Assembly (NCBI GenBank): GCA_023250175.1
Contig: JAHFBD010000037.1
Location: 6,207 to 13,657, forward strand
Source: Candidatus Melainabacteria bacterium
GTDB lineage: Bacteria; Cyanobacteriota; Vampirovibrionia; 2-02-FULL-35-15
DNA: 7,451 nt
Direction of reading: 5' to 3'
Shown here: piece after piece, positions 6,212-7,451 of the stretch
Layout of the letters: every line of letters starts with the position of its first letter
Position numbering within the stretch: position 1 is the stretch's first letter
Translations under genes and position numbers: made by a program
Notes under the pieces: model-generated
What the model saw: the letters and a program-made list of their open reading frames with translations, nothing else
The model's database searches: none
Told to the model about the DNA's origin: nothing

Positions 6212-7451
6212 CGAATTCCATCATCTTCTATTATTGGTGCAGCGACATTAGGATTAGCTTCTGTTATTAGTGCTAGTGGTGCTGATGAAAAGAAGACTGA
6301 TACCACTCCTAATAAACCTAAAGCTATGGAATTAAAACCTCTTGATAAGAAAAATCTAAACGAAGAACAATCACCGTTATCTGAAAAGATTGCAAATGGT
6401 TTCTTTGCTCTATCAGCAAAAACAGGTATTCCTCTTATGAGGATGATTTCTGAAGAAACGCAAATCAAAATGGCAAAGCGATTTTTTGCAGAAACTAAAG
6501 AAGCCTTAGATAAAAACAGTTTAGATTTAGATGATAAAGAAAAGCAATCCACCTCATTTATCATGAACTTACCAGAAAGCCAACTTAAAACGATACTTAA
6601 AGAATCTAAAAAAGAATATCAGGATTTAATTGAGGCTTATATTGATTTTATTGCTAATCCAAAAAAAAACAGAGAACTTCATAAGAATATAGACTCATTT
6701 CGATCTACATTACATTGGTGGCATAAAGATGTTTTACCTCCTGGACTATTTAAGGAAGCCTGGTATCCTAAAATTGAAAAAATAATTCAAAGAATTGAAA
6801 AGGAAGATGCTGAACTTCTCAGAAGAAATGAAAAGCTTAAGATAAAAGATGCTGCACAGGAAGAGCTTGTCAAAATTGTTTGTGAACTAGCCGTAGTTGA
6901 GTTAAAAAAAGACAGCGGTATAAAAACCCCAAAATTATACAATAACTTATTAAAATTGCTGGACCAAGATTCTTCAGTCAATGGATTGCTCTATTATCAC
7001 TTAATAGATATTTCATTAAAGGGTGAAGCTTATGCCAATGATATTCCTAAAGGAAGTAGAGTGGTTAGAGACCAGATTTGGAACAGAGTAAATCATATTA
7101 AGCTTGACGAGTCTCTTATTGAACCAGTTGAAGAAAAATTTAAAAAAATCATATCAAACCCATCCAATGCAAGTGAAAAGACAAAAGGACATTATGACGG
7201 TGCTATGTATTGGGCAAGAGAGTTATATCGCCCTCCTTATAACCGCTCTAATTTGCTTGAGACATGGCATAAAACAAATTTAGAGAAAATAACAAAAGAA
7301 AAAATAGAAAATATACCTGAGCAGCTTCATGCCTATGTAGGGCGATGTAAAAAACTTTGGGAGCCATATGATAACTATAATTTACACAGAGAGTTTTATT
7401 CTGTCGGAAAACCATATTTAAAATCCATTATACAAACAGGCTGTAAGGCTA
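6209..7451 (+). CDS. Second large helical protein, paralogue B (3' end outside window)
   Basis: The frame is open from the ATG at 6209 to the window end, giving 414 complete codons without a stop. The N-terminus matches the preceding protein: SIIG-A-A-TLGLASVIS at residues 7-21, followed by an acidic/Lys-rich linker (25-55). Further matches include A-K-R-F-F-A-E-T-K-E-A-L (89-100) to A-K-K-I-F-T-E-T-K-N-A-L, KKEYQDLIEAYI (134-145) to KNEYKDLIGAYI, W-Y-P-K-I-E-K-I-I-Q-R-I (185-196) to W-Y-P-E-I-E-K-I-I-N-R-I, and L-H-R-E-F-Y...GCK (392-413) to K-H-R-E-I-Y...GCK. It is therefore a tandem duplicate, diverged in most positions, and predicted almost wholly helical. Trp170-Trp171 and a Pro-Pro-Gly at 177-179 are local differences. 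If the length follows its neighbour, about two thirds of the gene lies beyond the window. Function is unknown. Confidence 0.88.
   Translation, partial: MRIPSSSIIGAATLGLASVISASGADEKKTDTTPNKPKAMELKPLDKKNLNEEQSPLSEKIANGFFALSAKTGIPLMRMISEETQIKMAKRFFAETKEALDKNSLDLDDKEKQSTSFIMNLPESQLKTILKESKKEYQDLIEAYIDFIANPKKNRELHKNIDSFRSTLHWWHKDVLPPGLFKEAWYPKIEKIIQRIEKEDAELLRRNEKLKIKDAAQEELVKIVCELAVVELKKDSGIKTPKLYNNLLKLLDQDSSVNGLLYYHLIDISLKGEAYANDIPKGSRVVRDQIWNRVNHIKLDESLIEPVEEKFKKIISNPSNASEKTKGHYDGAMYWARELYRPPYNRSNLLETWHKTNLEKITKEKIENIPEQLHAYVGRCKKLWEPYDNYNLHREFYSVGKPYLKSIIQTGCKA

Noticed and set aside
6088..6564. Minus-strand ORF of 158 codons across the junction of the two large genes
   Set aside because: It is antisense to two well-supported, mutually homologous genes; its length is a by-product of their composition.
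6787..6981. Minus-strand ORF of 64 codons
   Set aside because: It is Ser/Phe-rich low-complexity sequence antisense to Glu/Lys-rich helical coding sequence, a typical shadow.

Overview
The window is AT-rich bacterial chromosome or accessory DNA. It has Shine-Dalgarno-type leaders, tight gene spacing, standard code usage and only TAA or TAG stops. No ribosomal, tRNA or housekeeping marker is present, so the host cannot be placed from this sequence. The low GC and the short 'MKI/MRI' hydrophobic N-termini fit an under-sampled AT-rich lineage such as Melainabacteria-like Cyanobacteriota, but that is only an impression.

Layout. (1) Positions 1-609, plus strand: the C-terminal end of an unrecognised protein, then, 20 bases later, a 73-residue protein that is one third proline. 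(2) Positions 610-771: a short convergent intergenic stretch with two hairpins. It is bounded by a perfect 15-base direct repeat (609-623 and 781-795), just inside which lie 7-base inverted ends. Removing one repeat copy and the DNA between the copies would leave the two convergent genes with overlapping stop codons, so the stretch looks like a small inserted element. (3) Positions 772-1680, minus strand: a 302-residue protein that appears to join an N-terminal YunG-like domain to a C-terminal zinc-dependent cytidine/dCMP-deaminase-like domain. (4) Positions 1681-1842: a divergent promoter region with one extended -10 element on each strand. (5) Positions 1843-7451, plus strand: an operon-like run made of a 197-residue unknown protein, a 1250-residue mostly helical protein, and the first 414 residues of a second protein that is a clear paralogue of the 1250-residue one. 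The last two genes are coupled by a TAATG stop/start overlap. There is no gene-free stretch longer than 300 bases.

How the genes might work together. The firmest observation is the tandem pair of large helical paralogues sharing an almost identical hydrophobic N-terminus. They are presumably made together from the extended -10 promoter at 1760-1768 and may form a complex or repeated units at the same cell location. The deaminase-like gene is divergent from this operon and its promoter lies back to back with the operon promoter, so co-regulation is possible. Nothing in the sequence proves a functional link. No known defence, toxin, secretion or mobile-element enzyme was recognised, and the long genes are best treated as an uncharacterised protein family.
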